Source of the DNA: Spirochaetales bacterium
GTDB taxonomy: Bacteria > Spirochaetota > Spirochaetia > Treponematales > Treponemataceae
DNA: 64,000 nucleotides
Assembly (NCBI GenBank): GCA_029098225.1
Contig: JAQXNX010000032.1
Coordinates: 1 to 64,000, forward strand
Reading direction: 5' to 3'
The notes under the pieces are model-generated. The model did not search any database. It was not told the origin of the DNA and saw only the letters and a list, made by a program, of their open reading frames with translations. How positions within the stretch are numbered: the first letter of the stretch is position 1; every line of letters starts with the position of its first letter. Shown in pieces: positions 8,069-15,733 of this stretch. The position numbers and the translations under genes were made by a program.

Positions 8069-8343
8069 GCAATAACTCCTAATTCTGTATTTTTTTCATT
8101 TTTTTCTGCATCACTAAAAAATTCAGAATTGACTAAACTAGAACGACCTATATTTATACCTAAACTAACTAAAGCATCAAATTGATTCTGTGTCAAAGAA
8201 CTTCCCTTAAAATTTTTATTAATACCTTCCTCAATATTATATAAATCTTTTGCTCTTAAAACCTTCGCATCCTCTTCCTCTATACCATTATCAAAAATTC
8301 CTTGACTAAATTCTATTGATGTTAATTCTTTACATTTTTTTCT
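8065..8343 (-). pseudogene. C-terminal fragment of a GH24 (T4-type) lysozyme domain
   Basis: A frame of about 92 codons, open from 8343 to a TGA at 8065, reads ...RAKDLYNIEEGINKNF then SLTQNQFDALVSLGINIG and RSSLVNSEFF. The LTQNQFDALVS..NIG word is the hallmark of the second half of phage-type lysozymes. The N-terminal half with the catalytic Glu is absent and there is no in-frame ATG. Upstream, ATG 8353 begins a frame joined to this one only if the A7 run (8341-8335) lost one A. It overlaps the next gene by ATGA. It looks like an effector tip left without its delivery region. Confidence 0.65.
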
Positions 8344-8368
8344 CTATTTTCATCCTTTTATTATAATC

Positions 8369-8893
8369 TTATTTTACTCTTTCTGCCTTAAATATCCAGC
8401 CTAGCCAATGAATTAACAGTGTTTCTGAGTCAACTACAAAAAAACTTCTTCCAAAAATAGAAAGCCCAACTTCATCTTCTTCAATAAAAAGAATTAAACT
8501 TCTTATTATCTGTATATCATCTGGAATATGCAGATCCTTAAAATTATAAGATTTTACACCGGAACCTGTCGATGCTTCTTTTAATTCTTTTGAAGTGAAA
8601 TAACGATTTGATATTTCAAACATATGATATTCATTATTTCGGAACTTTAAAATTCCATTTTCATAAATAATTTTTTCGCCTATAATTGCTTCTGCTATTT
8701 TGGGATCATAAATATCTGCTGCCCACTGAGGATCTAATTTAAATGTTTCGGTAATTTTCCATTCGCCAATAAATGAATATGAAGAATCCCTTGCATCAGG
8801 GTGTACTATTTTTACACCATTACTTTCCTGGCAAAAAATTAAAAATGGTATAAGAAATATAACTGTTAAAAAATAATTTTGTTTCTTTTTCAT
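8369..8893 (-). CDS. exported small protein, paralogue of 630-1148
   Basis: 174 residues; signal peptide KKKQNYFLTVIFLIPFLIFC with a Cys near the cleavage point, so it may be lipidated. The mature part matches the 172-residue protein across its length (YSFIGEWKITETFKLDPQW, GSGVKSYNFKDLHI, FFVVDSETLLIHW), and DNA identity is high at the 3-prime end. It stands upstream of the lysozyme fragment. Repeated paralogues in an effector island suggest immunity proteins; biochemical role unknown. Confidence 0.75.
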   Translation of the reverse strand: MKKKQNYFLTVIFLIPFLIFCQESNGVKIVHPDARDSSYSFIGEWKITETFKLDPQWAADIYDPKIAEAIIGEKIIYENGILKFRNNEYHMFEISNRYFTSKELKEASTGSGVKSYNFKDLHIPDDIQIIRSLILFIEEDEVGLSIFGRSFFVVDSETLLIHWLGWIFKAERVK

Positions 8894-8908
8894 AATTCAT
8901 CAAACGCT

Positions 8909-9772
8909 CTACTCAACAAAAACCTCTGCTTTTATAGATTCTCCCAAAATATATCCTTCTTCATTTTTAGAAGTCCTTACTTTTATCCATGGATAAGAAA
9001 TGCCATCGACAGATTCAGATTCTTTCAGGCAATCAAAAATTTCCACCTGCTCTCCTTTTTTTAGATTTCTTATCTTTTTATTTCTTGAACTACTTCCATT
9101 TCTAAGAACAGCATTTGATTCAATAACTTCACCTTTAATAATCACTTTCGGATTCTTCATTTTCAATTTTTTTATTGTCTGTTCGACTAAATAATAAAAT
9201 TGAATTCCTGAATTATTCTGATCTTCATATCCAGAAACCTGGTCCCTGTTCCATGGTGATTTATAACCATTCTTTTCCACAAAAGTTGAATAGACATTTA
9301 TAAAATTAATTTCTATCAAGGGAAAAGAATCCATATCATTTTTATTTTTTATAAAAAATCGAAAATAATCTGATATATATTCAGAAGCTGTATCTTCAAT
9401 GCATTCACGAATTATCATATTTTCATTTTCAAAAAAATCCTTTCCCTTTTCCCAAATAACACCTCTGCTGTTAGATGCAGTATCTACGAAAATCATTTTA
9501 TTCTTTTTCAATTTTTCTAAAACATTAGATTTATCTTTATTAATAATTCCCAATACACTACATGAAATACTCGCATTACAATATTGAATTTCATCAAATT
9601 CAAGAAAAAAGAATTCTCTCGGATTATAATAATTCTGATACAAGCGCGCAGGTGCACCATCTTTTACAACAATATCGTTATCAAAATCCAAATCTATATA
9701 TGCATTTGTCGATTGTGAAAAACTAAAAGATGAGAATAATAATCCGATTAGTAATATTAAAATCTTTTTCAT
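8909..9772 (-). CDS. exported protein with C-terminal bacterial SH3 domain
   Basis: 287 residues: signal peptide (KKILILLIGLLFSSFSFS), an unassigned central region, then from about 205 an SH3_3-like segment: VIIKGEVIESNAVLRNGSS, KIRNLKKGEQVEIFD, YPWIKVRTSKNEEGYILGES. Bacterial SH3 domains bind cell-wall peptides or act as extracellular binding modules. The start has AGAGGTCGAAATG. It is the first gene of the minus-strand island, so its promoter is expected in 9773-9831. A surface or wall-binding role is likely; what it binds is unknown. Confidence 0.7.
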   Translation of the reverse strand: MKKILILLIGLLFSSFSFSQSTNAYIDLDFDNDIVVKDGAPARLYQNYYNPREFFFLEFDEIQYCNASISCSVLGIINKDKSNVLEKLKKNKMIFVDTASNSRGVIWEKGKDFFENENMIIRECIEDTASEYISDYFRFFIKNKNDMDSFPLIEINFINVYSTFVEKNGYKSPWNRDQVSGYEDQNNSGIQFYYLVEQTIKKLKMKNPKVIIKGEVIESNAVLRNGSSSRNKKIRNLKKGEQVEIFDCLKESESVDGISYPWIKVRTSKNEEGYILGESIKAEVFVE

Positions 9773-9830
9773 TTCGACCTCTTAGCTATTGATAATCTAA
9801 CGGATCCCTAAAATATATAAAAGAATTTCC

Positions 9831-9905
9831 TGGTTTAAACGATTTATGCTGCACGTAGTGTCAGCATATCAATTGGTTGTACCGCAGCGGGCTTGACCCG
9901 CTGTC
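9831..9905. repeat. solo palindromic repeat element, relative of the 111-bp array
   Basis: The segment TGGTTTAAACGATTTATGCT and its following hairpin (TATGCTG ... CAGCATA with loop CACGTAGTGT) match one part of the repeat at 11348-11907. It is followed by a second hairpin, CAGCGGG-CTTGA-CCCGCTG (9885-9903), whose loop recurs in hairpins at 10393 and 10515. It lies between the SH3 protein and the toxin-antitoxin pair. Confidence 0.7.
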
Positions 9906-9931
9906 AGTTACGAACCTTTGTTATGTGAAAT

Positions 9932-10174
9932 TTACGCAGGAATGAGTTGTTTGTATTCCATAATCGCAACTTCCTGGCCGGAAGAAAAGCAGTTCTCTGC
10001 GCGATTATAAATATCCTGTGCGGTTTCTTCGTCTAAATAATATTCACCACAGTCATCACAAATCTGGGCGGGAACATTACGGAAAATCACAGTGGCATTG
10101 CCGCGAGTTAGAACTACCTGAGTAAATCCCTTTTTCATTTCTCCAAACTTACAAATAGGACATTTCATATTCAT
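9932..10174 (-). CDS. YgiT-type zinc finger protein (MqsA-like antitoxin)
   Basis: 80 residues with the two-knuckle zinc site CPIC...CDDCGEYYLDEE typical of the N-terminal half of MqsA/YgiT antitoxins. The usual DNA-binding HTH half is absent, as in the short YgiT-type family. The ATG overlaps the TGA of the DUF4258-type gene (ATGA at 10171-10174), so the two are translated together. Expected role: binds and neutralises the partner encoded just upstream. Confidence 0.8.
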   Translation of the reverse strand: MNMKCPICKFGEMKKGFTQVVLTRGNATVIFRNVPAQICDDCGEYYLDEETAQDIYNRAENCFSSGQEVAIMEYKQLIPA

Positions 10175-10317
10175 CTCCTTTCCGTAAAATCATCTGACCA
10201 TTTCAATGTGTCAGGCTCGTAGGCAGTTCCGTTTTCTATGACTGATTTTATCGTGTCAGGCGAAAAACCTCGCTCCACCATACGATTAAAAACATGCCCT
10301 GAAAATGAAAACTTCAC
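10171..10317 (-). CDS. short DUF4258-like protein, putative toxin (48 aa)
   Basis: The frame begins at GTG 10317 behind GGAGG (spacing 5-6 nt), which fixes the start, and encodes MKFSFSGHVFNRMVERGFSP followed by DTIKSVIENG. SGH..NRM.ERG.S...I..VI..G is the opening pattern of DUF4258, a RelE-related fold often paired with YgiT-type antitoxins. Family members are usually about 80-100 residues, so this one lacks the final strands and may be an inactive or minimal toxin. Stop and next start overlap. Confidence 0.65.
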   Translation of the reverse strand: MKFSFSGHVFNRMVERGFSPDTIKSVIENGTAYEPDTLKWSDDFTERR

Positions 10318-10329
10318 AATATCCTCCAG

Positions 10330-10346
10330 ATTATACTGATATTATA
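10330..10346 (-). promoter_or_regulatory. possible -10 elements for the DUF4258/YgiT pair
   Basis: Two TATAAT hexamers on the minus strand (10346-10341 and 10335-10330) precede the GGAGG ribosome site at 10327-10323. The outer one has an extended TGC before it. No convincing -35 was found. Confidence 0.35.
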
Positions 10347-10392
10347 GCATATTTTTATGATTTCTGTTTAAAATATGTAAGAATATATTAAC

Positions 10393-10547
10393 AAAATCAG
10401 GCTTGAACTGATTTTATTTGCGTTGATTAACTACAAACGCTTCTATTATTGCGTTTTTTAAGCGACGAAAGTCGCATACAACCGCTTCATCGTCCTCGCC
10501 CTAAAGTTCAATTAATTTTATAATCGGGCTTGACACGATTATAAAAT
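10393..10547. repeat. cluster of nested hairpins with recurrent GCTTGA loop
   Basis: Perfect stems seen in order: AAAATCAG/CTGATTTT with loop GCTTGAA (10393-10415); GCGTT/AACGC/GCGTT alternating at 10420-10455; GCGAC-GAAA-GTCGC (10462-10475); and a 12-bp stem ATTTTATAATCG/CGATTATAAAAT with loop GGCTTGACA (10515-10547). The loops of the first and last share GCTTGA with the hairpin at 9885-9903 although the stems are unrelated. No gene found in 10318-10574. Confidence 0.7.
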
Positions 10548-10574
10548 ATTCCATTTTCTATATATAGTTTTCAA

Positions 10575-11315
10575 CTAATACTCCCAGAGATTATAAATTT
10601 TTTGCGGTTCAAGATATGGTATTTTTTCAAGACTGCCTTTTGAGCTTGTTAAACGCCATTCGTTATCGATATGGATGAAGATTCTATCGATTTCTTCTGA
10701 GCCGAAAATCTTTGTATCATTCACATCATTGTGACCTACATAATTGCGGCTTCCATAAATCCTCAAAATTCCCTCGTCATATTTTGAATAGTCTATTTTC
10801 AGCGTATCGTTTTCAAAAACTGCGCTGTAGTCTTCATAATATTCATCAGAAAGCTCAAACAATTTGTTCCGCACTGTCTCTCGCAGGCATGGAATCTGCC
10901 CATAATCTGGAAAATCGACATTTTCATAATTGCAGTCAACATAATTATAAGAAAAAAAGAGTTTACCTTCTGAATCAAAAAGATAAAGATTTCCGAGCCC
11001 AGTGTGAGTAATACCGATAATTTCAAAAAAAGATTCATTTTTTGTTTTAATAATTTTTGCAGAAAGAACAGCCTGTTCCGTAATTTGAGCGATTTTTTGT
11101 ATTTTATTTGTTTTTAAATTGAAGAATATAGGAGTTTCCCACCAATCCGCTTCACTTACAATTATGAATAAAGAAATATCATTTATAGTTCCTATGCTTT
11201 CAATTTTGGATTCTTGATATTCTGCATATTTTTCTTTTAAGCATTCCAAAGGAGTTTTTGCAAAAATCATAAAATTTGCATATATCAAAGCAAAAATAAT
11301 TACAATTTTTTTCAT
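10575..11315 (-). CDS. hypothetical exported protein (246 aa)
   Basis: Signal peptide KKIVIIFALIYANFMIFA, then about 225 residues of mixed strands with acidic and aromatic residues (TGLGNLYLFDSEGKLFFSY, EEIDRIFIHIDNEWRL). The repeated strand-turn-strand pattern could be a small propeller-like fold. No family recognised and no close paralogue in the window. It stands alone between palindromic repeat clusters on both sides and is not clearly part of an operon. Confidence 0.7.
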   Translation of the reverse strand: MKKIVIIFALIYANFMIFAKTPLECLKEKYAEYQESKIESIGTINDISLFIIVSEADWWETPIFFNLKTNKIQKIAQITEQAVLSAKIIKTKNESFFEIIGITHTGLGNLYLFDSEGKLFFSYNYVDCNYENVDFPDYGQIPCLRETVRNKLFELSDEYYEDYSAVFENDTLKIDYSKYDEGILRIYGSRNYVGHNDVNDTKIFGSEEIDRIFIHIDNEWRLTSSKGSLEKIPYLEPQKIYNLWEY

Positions 11316-11347
11316 TTATTTCCCAAAAGCGCCCCAATGCGGGCGTC

Positions 11348-11907
11348 CACATATCATCAGCTATCTATGATTTGAGCCGCACGAAGTGTCGGCTCCAAAT
11401 TAGTTTCCAGTGCAGCCTGCTGTCACTGGTTTAAACGATTTATGCTGCACGCAGTGTCAGCATATCATCAGCTATCTATGATTTGAGCCGCACAAAGTGT
11501 CGGCTCCAAATTAGTTTCCAGTGCAGCCTGCTGTCACTGGTTTAAATGATTTATGCTGCACGAAGCGTCAGCATATCATCAGTTATCTATGATTTGAGCC
11601 GCACGAAGTGTCGGCTCCAAATTAGTTTCCCGTGCAGCCTGCTGTCACTGGTTTAAACGATTAATGCTGCACTCAGTGTCAGCATATCATCAGCTATCTA
11701 TGATTTGAGCCGCACGAAGTGTCGGCTCCAAATTAGTTTCCAGTACAGCCTGCTGTCACTGGTTTAAACGATTTATGCTGCGCAAAGCGTCCACATATCA
11801 TCAGTTATCTATGATTTGAGCCGCACGAAGTGTCGGCTCCAAATTAGTTTCCAGTGCAGCCTGCTGTCACTGGTTTAAACGATTTATGCTGCACGTAGTG
11901 TCAGCAT
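11348..11907. repeat. 111-bp tandem repeat array, five units, triple-hairpin
   Basis: The word GGTTTAAA recurs at 11428, 11539, 11650, 11761 and 11872, exactly 111 bp apart. Each unit holds three hairpins: TATGCTG/CAGCATA around a CACGNAGTGT-type loop, GAGCCG/CGGCTC around CACGAAGTGT, and CCAGTG/CACTGG around CAGCCTGCTGT. Units differ by a few substitutions, mostly in the first loop. All six frames contain stops, so the array is not coding. It fills the gap downstream of mnmE. There are no spacers, so it is not a CRISPR array. Confidence 0.9.
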
Positions 11908-11910
11908 AAA

Positions 11911-13344
11911 TCATTTTCCCACACAGAAATTTTCAAATATACTTCCCAGCACATCATCCGGTGTAACGTCGCCTGTAACCTCGCCAAGAAAATCCAGCGC
12001 ATCTTCCAGATCCTGCACAACCGCATCCAAAGTATAATTATCGTCTGCCGAAATAATTGCATGTTTTACGCATTCCAGCGCCTCGCAAACAGCTTCCTTC
12101 TGCCTTGCCGAACCAAGTCCCGCCTGTTCACGCTCTGTTGAAATTCCCGACATTAAAATTCCGGAAATCTTATTAAATAACTCCGCAATTCCTTCTCCAG
12201 TTTTTGAAGAAATATAACAAACGGGGGAAGTCTCCCCCCCGGTACAGCCGGCAGAGCCGTCTTCCCCTTCCCCCTCCAGCGGGGCTGTCTTTTTTTCTTC
12301 AGCTGCCCCGCAACGCCCCTGTTCTAAATCACACTTAGTATAAACAGTTATAAGAGGTTCCCTGCAGTTTTTTATAAAGCTTTTGTCATTTTCATCCAGG
12401 CCTGTTGTACTGTCCACAAGATATAAAACTACATCGGCATCGTTTGCAAGGTTCTTAGAAAGCTCAACCCCCTGAGCTTCTATTACATCCGAAGTTTCAC
12501 GCAACCCTGCTGTATCAAATAAGCGAACAGGAATTCCGTTTATACTAGCCCAGCTTTCAAGCCAGTCTCTTGTTGTTCCTTCAATATCACTTACAATTGC
12601 ACGCTCTTCTTTTAAAATAGCATTAAATAACGAAGATTTTCCTGCATTAGTTCTTCCTGCAAGTACAACTCTTGCTCCATCCTGATAAAGCTTTTCGCCC
12701 TTCCAGGATTCAGCAAGATTTGTAAGTCTCTTTTCGGCAAGTAAAATATCATCACGATTAAAGCTGTCTGCAATAGTTTCTTCATCTTCCGGATACTCAA
12801 TTTCTACTTCTATTGCAGCAAGCGTATCTATAATTAATTTTTTAATTGAATCTATTTCTTCAAAAAGATTTCCTGCAAGTCTTCCTGCAGCGTGCGAACG
12901 AGAAATATCTGTATGAGAATCTATAATTTCTTTTACAGCTTCGGCTTTTGTTAAATCAGTTTTTCCGTTTATATAGGCTCTGAATGTATACTCGCCCCGG
13001 TTAGCCTGCCTGAAGCCATTTTTAAGCATTAAATTCTGAATTGCAGTTACAACAGCCGGCCCGCCATGACAAAATATTTCTACCATATCTTCGCCGGTAA
13101 AGCTTTTAGGCGCGCGATAAACAGCAAGCATAACTTCATCAATTATGTTTTCGCCGTCTTTAATCCAGCCATATACAAGGGAATTTCCTTTTGCTTCTAA
13201 AAGAGCTTTTGGCCTTGAAAAAACTTTACTTATAAGTTCAATGCATTTTTTTCCGCTCGTCCGGACAATTCCTAAAGCAGCCGGAGCAAGTGCTGTTGCT
13301 ATAGAAGAAATATCTTCTTCGGGAGTATATTGATTTAGTGTCAT
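11911..13344 (-). CDS. mnmE: tRNA modification GTPase MnmE (TrmE)
   Basis: 477 residues; with MnmG it makes 5-carboxymethylaminomethyl-uridine at wobble U34 of tRNAs. Visible parts: the N-terminal folate-binding domain (1-120), the helical domain, the G domain with P-loop GRTNAGKSS (230-238), DTAG (277-280) and TKCD (336-339), and the C-terminal FCVGK with the catalytic Cys motif. Length is slightly above the usual 450-460 because of an odd Gly/Glu-rich insertion at residues 342-374 between TKCD and SSKTGEG. Upstream is the DUF4015 gene; downstream the 111-bp array. Confidence 0.95.
   Translation of the reverse strand: MTLNQYTPEEDISSIATALAPAALGIVRTSGKKCIELISKVFSRPKALLEAKGNSLVYGWIKDGENIIDEVMLAVYRAPKSFTGEDMVEIFCHGGPAVVTAIQNLMLKNGFRQANRGEYTFRAYINGKTDLTKAEAVKEIIDSHTDISRSHAAGRLAGNLFEEIDSIKKLIIDTLAAIEVEIEYPEDEETIADSFNRDDILLAEKRLTNLAESWKGEKLYQDGARVVLAGRTNAGKSSLFNAILKEERAIVSDIEGTTRDWLESWASINGIPVRLFDTAGLRETSDVIEAQGVELSKNLANDADVVLYLVDSTTGLDENDKSFIKNCREPLITVYTKCDLEQGRCGAAEEKKTAPLEGEGEDGSAGCTGGETSPVCYISSKTGEGIAELFNKISGILMSGISTEREQAGLGSARQKEAVCEALECVKHAIISADDNYTLDAVVQDLEDALDFLGEVTGDVTPDDVLGSIFENFCVGK
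12221..12322. repeat. GC-rich palindromic block inserted in frame in mnmE
   Basis: About 100 bp of G/C-rich sequence interrupts the AT-rich gene and contains inverted words: GGGGGA/TCTCCCCC at 12223-12237 and CGGC-AGA-GCCG near 12249-12259. It shares the words CAGCGGGG and GCTGTC with intergenic hairpins elsewhere. It encodes residues 342-374 of MnmE without breaking the frame, between G4 and G5 motifs where other MnmE proteins have a short loop. Confidence 0.6.
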
Positions 13345-13359
13345 ATAATATATTCTACA

Positions 13360-15693
13360 CTAAGGTTGAACTTTTAGGAATGGCTTATACTTTGTATCAT
13401 CCATATAACTCTGACGCAGAACACTATCCCAGATAGAAACATCTGTATCTGTGTACAGCGGCTTCATTGCATTTCCTATTGCAGGTTTTCTATATTCGTC
13501 ACTTGCTTCAGAAGCTGTTCCTATAAAATTTTCTGTAGGACTTATATCTGGCGGAGTATATGAATAGTCTCCGGAATTATTCCAGCACATGTAACCGCGG
13601 TCAAGAGAATCTCTGACTCCAAAAAACTGCTTTTTAATATAATCAGAATCGTAATAAAGTCTGTCATAGCTTGCAGAGCCTAAATAAAATGACTGAATCC
13701 AAGGGCGTATAATTGCTCTGTTTCGGCAAAGAATTGTATTTCTGAACGAACCGTAATAATATATTCTGTAAGTTCTATCTGCCACTGGAGCATAATTCAA
13801 GAAGGTCTGTTCAAAATGACTTGGATAAAACATCGGTCCAATTACATCAACATATTCTGCAAGCATTTCTGCATCCTGTCCTGTTCTTGTTCCACTTCTG
13901 TACCAGCCGTTTGCACCATAAATATCTATTCCAATAGGAGCTTCTATATTTTTTCTTGCATAAGATAAAAACGAAATAAGCGCACTTTCTTTATCCATTC
14001 CTTTATCCTGCCAGCGGTACTGCGCATTATAAAGATTTTTTCCATCTGTAGGAAAACGGATATAATCAAACTGAATCTCATCAAAGCCACGGGCAATCAG
14101 TTCTTTTGCAATTGCAACATTATATTCCCATACTTCTTCAGAATAAGGATCTACCCAGTGTTCATCATAATAAACAGTCTGCTTGCCTAAAGAATTTCCG
14201 TCGTCATCAAATACTTCTTCAGTTCCCTTTATTCCCGTCCAGGCCTTATTTAAGCTTTTATCCCAAACTGCGTATTTTCCGCCGTCGTATTTAGCCAAAG
14301 ACGGATCTTTAAATGTTACAATTCGCGCAATTAAATAAATATTTTCCATTTTAAATTCTTCAATAAATTTATCCAGGTTTTTAATTGCATACCCCGAAGT
14401 TGAACATTTTTTCATTACAAGAGGATCATGTGTATCGTAACGCAAATAGCCAAAGTCATCCTTCATATCAATAACCATACTGTTCATGTTACGATCTTTA
14501 ATTGCTTTTTTAAATTTTGCAACTCCTTCCGGAAAGCTGCACTGATAGGCCGAGGCATAAATACTTTTTCTTCCATTTGCTATTTCGGCATAAGGTGTAT
14601 TCACCGTTCCAGGATAAAGCAGCCATAATTCATTTAATATAACGCCGGTAGAAAATCCACTTCTAGACTGAGGAATCCACGCAGTATTAATCATTCCGGG
14701 AACTGCAGAAAATGCTTTATTCCAGTCTTTTTCTGCACTTGGTGTTCCAGGACTCTGCAGACTTTCTAAATCTAAAGAACCAAAACCTTCAAGCTTTGTA
14801 TAAAGCAAAACATTATCAATGGTTGTAAGTCCATCAATTGCATCTGCAGGCTCGCTTCCAGAATAAATCAGCTCGCCACTTTTTTCTTCCCAATTCAATT
14901 TATAAATTCGCGGAATATACATTTGCGAAATATAAATTTCTGTATAAACGCTTCCATCAAGATTTGTGCGGACAACCGGAAGAATATCCGAAAATTCATC
15001 TGCCTGTGTTAACGAAGGAAGCTTTTCAAAGCCTTTATCAAAATCATTCCATTTTGCATTTTCTTCATATGGAAGAATATAAGATAAGCCCATAATTGGA
15101 TGAGCCATAATTACTACGCTTTGACCTTCAATTGTTGCAACTGCAACACATTTCATTCCCGGTGTATTAATACTCATAGAACCAAGATTCTTCCAGTTAA
15201 GTCCGCCATCGTCGGAATAGTAAACATTATCTTTAGTTGCTGTTACCATTTCCTGACTGTTCAGCGGATTAATGCAAAAATCCTTTAATTCCTGAATCTG
15301 TTGTTTTAACTCCTTTTGTCCGGCTTCATAAGTTTTTACTGTAAGATAAGGAAGTCCTGTATTCCTTTCTTCAAAATTCTTAAGGTCCTGTGTAAAAATA
15401 ATTCCTTTTGAAGTTCTAAAATACCACGCTGTTTTTTTTGTCTTTGCATCAAAAATCTGTACCTTACATATCTGATCAACTCTGCCCTCTTTCCATAATG
15501 GAATTGCTGAATTGCTGCTTGTGACTCTAAAAAGTCCGTCATCAGAACCTACCAGCAGAATATTACTTTCTGCTTCAAGTGTAGAAGCCGAGCCCGAGTT
15601 TTTTTCTGGAAGCTTATATAATGGTTTAGTATTCTGAGAAAATAAAAATGATGTTAAAAACAAAAATGCCGATAATACAAGGTACTTTTTCAT
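13360..15693 (-). CDS. exported putative glycoside hydrolase (DUF4015) with N-terminal propeller-like region
   Basis: 777 residues. Signal peptide (KKYLVLSAFLFLTSFLFS), then about 360 residues resembling BNR/photosystem-like propeller blades (YYSDDGGLNWKNLG, GLFRVTSSN). From about 390 comes a TIM-barrel-like domain of the DUF4015/COG1306 type: NSMVIDMKDDFGYLRYDT, IYLIARIVTFKDPSLAK, GFDEIQFDYIRFPTDG, VDVIGPMFYPSHF. The family is predicted to be a glycosidase; acidic residues in DMKDD and FDYIRFP are candidates. Located in periplasm or outside. It lies 15 nt upstream of mnmE on the same strand. Confidence 0.8.
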   Translation of the reverse strand: MKKYLVLSAFLFLTSFLFSQNTKPLYKLPEKNSGSASTLEAESNILLVGSDDGLFRVTSSNSAIPLWKEGRVDQICKVQIFDAKTKKTAWYFRTSKGIIFTQDLKNFEERNTGLPYLTVKTYEAGQKELKQQIQELKDFCINPLNSQEMVTATKDNVYYSDDGGLNWKNLGSMSINTPGMKCVAVATIEGQSVVIMAHPIMGLSYILPYEENAKWNDFDKGFEKLPSLTQADEFSDILPVVRTNLDGSVYTEIYISQMYIPRIYKLNWEEKSGELIYSGSEPADAIDGLTTIDNVLLYTKLEGFGSLDLESLQSPGTPSAEKDWNKAFSAVPGMINTAWIPQSRSGFSTGVILNELWLLYPGTVNTPYAEIANGRKSIYASAYQCSFPEGVAKFKKAIKDRNMNSMVIDMKDDFGYLRYDTHDPLVMKKCSTSGYAIKNLDKFIEEFKMENIYLIARIVTFKDPSLAKYDGGKYAVWDKSLNKAWTGIKGTEEVFDDDGNSLGKQTVYYDEHWVDPYSEEVWEYNVAIAKELIARGFDEIQFDYIRFPTDGKNLYNAQYRWQDKGMDKESALISFLSYARKNIEAPIGIDIYGANGWYRSGTRTGQDAEMLAEYVDVIGPMFYPSHFEQTFLNYAPVADRTYRIYYYGSFRNTILCRNRAIIRPWIQSFYLGSASYDRLYYDSDYIKKQFFGVRDSLDRGYMCWNNSGDYSYTPPDISPTENFIGTASEASDEYRKPAIGNAMKPLYTDTDVSIWDSVLRQSYMDDTKYKPFLKVQP

Positions 15694-15733
15694 ACTTATA
15701 TTATCGGCAGAATTCAGTCAAAAATTGAATGTA

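Noticed and set aside
8065-8343. Prophage lysozyme gene
   Set aside because: No other phage genes nearby, no start codon and only half a domain; context is the effector island.
11348-11907. Possible CRISPR array
   Set aside because: Units are contiguous at 111 bp with no unique spacers and no cas genes nearby.
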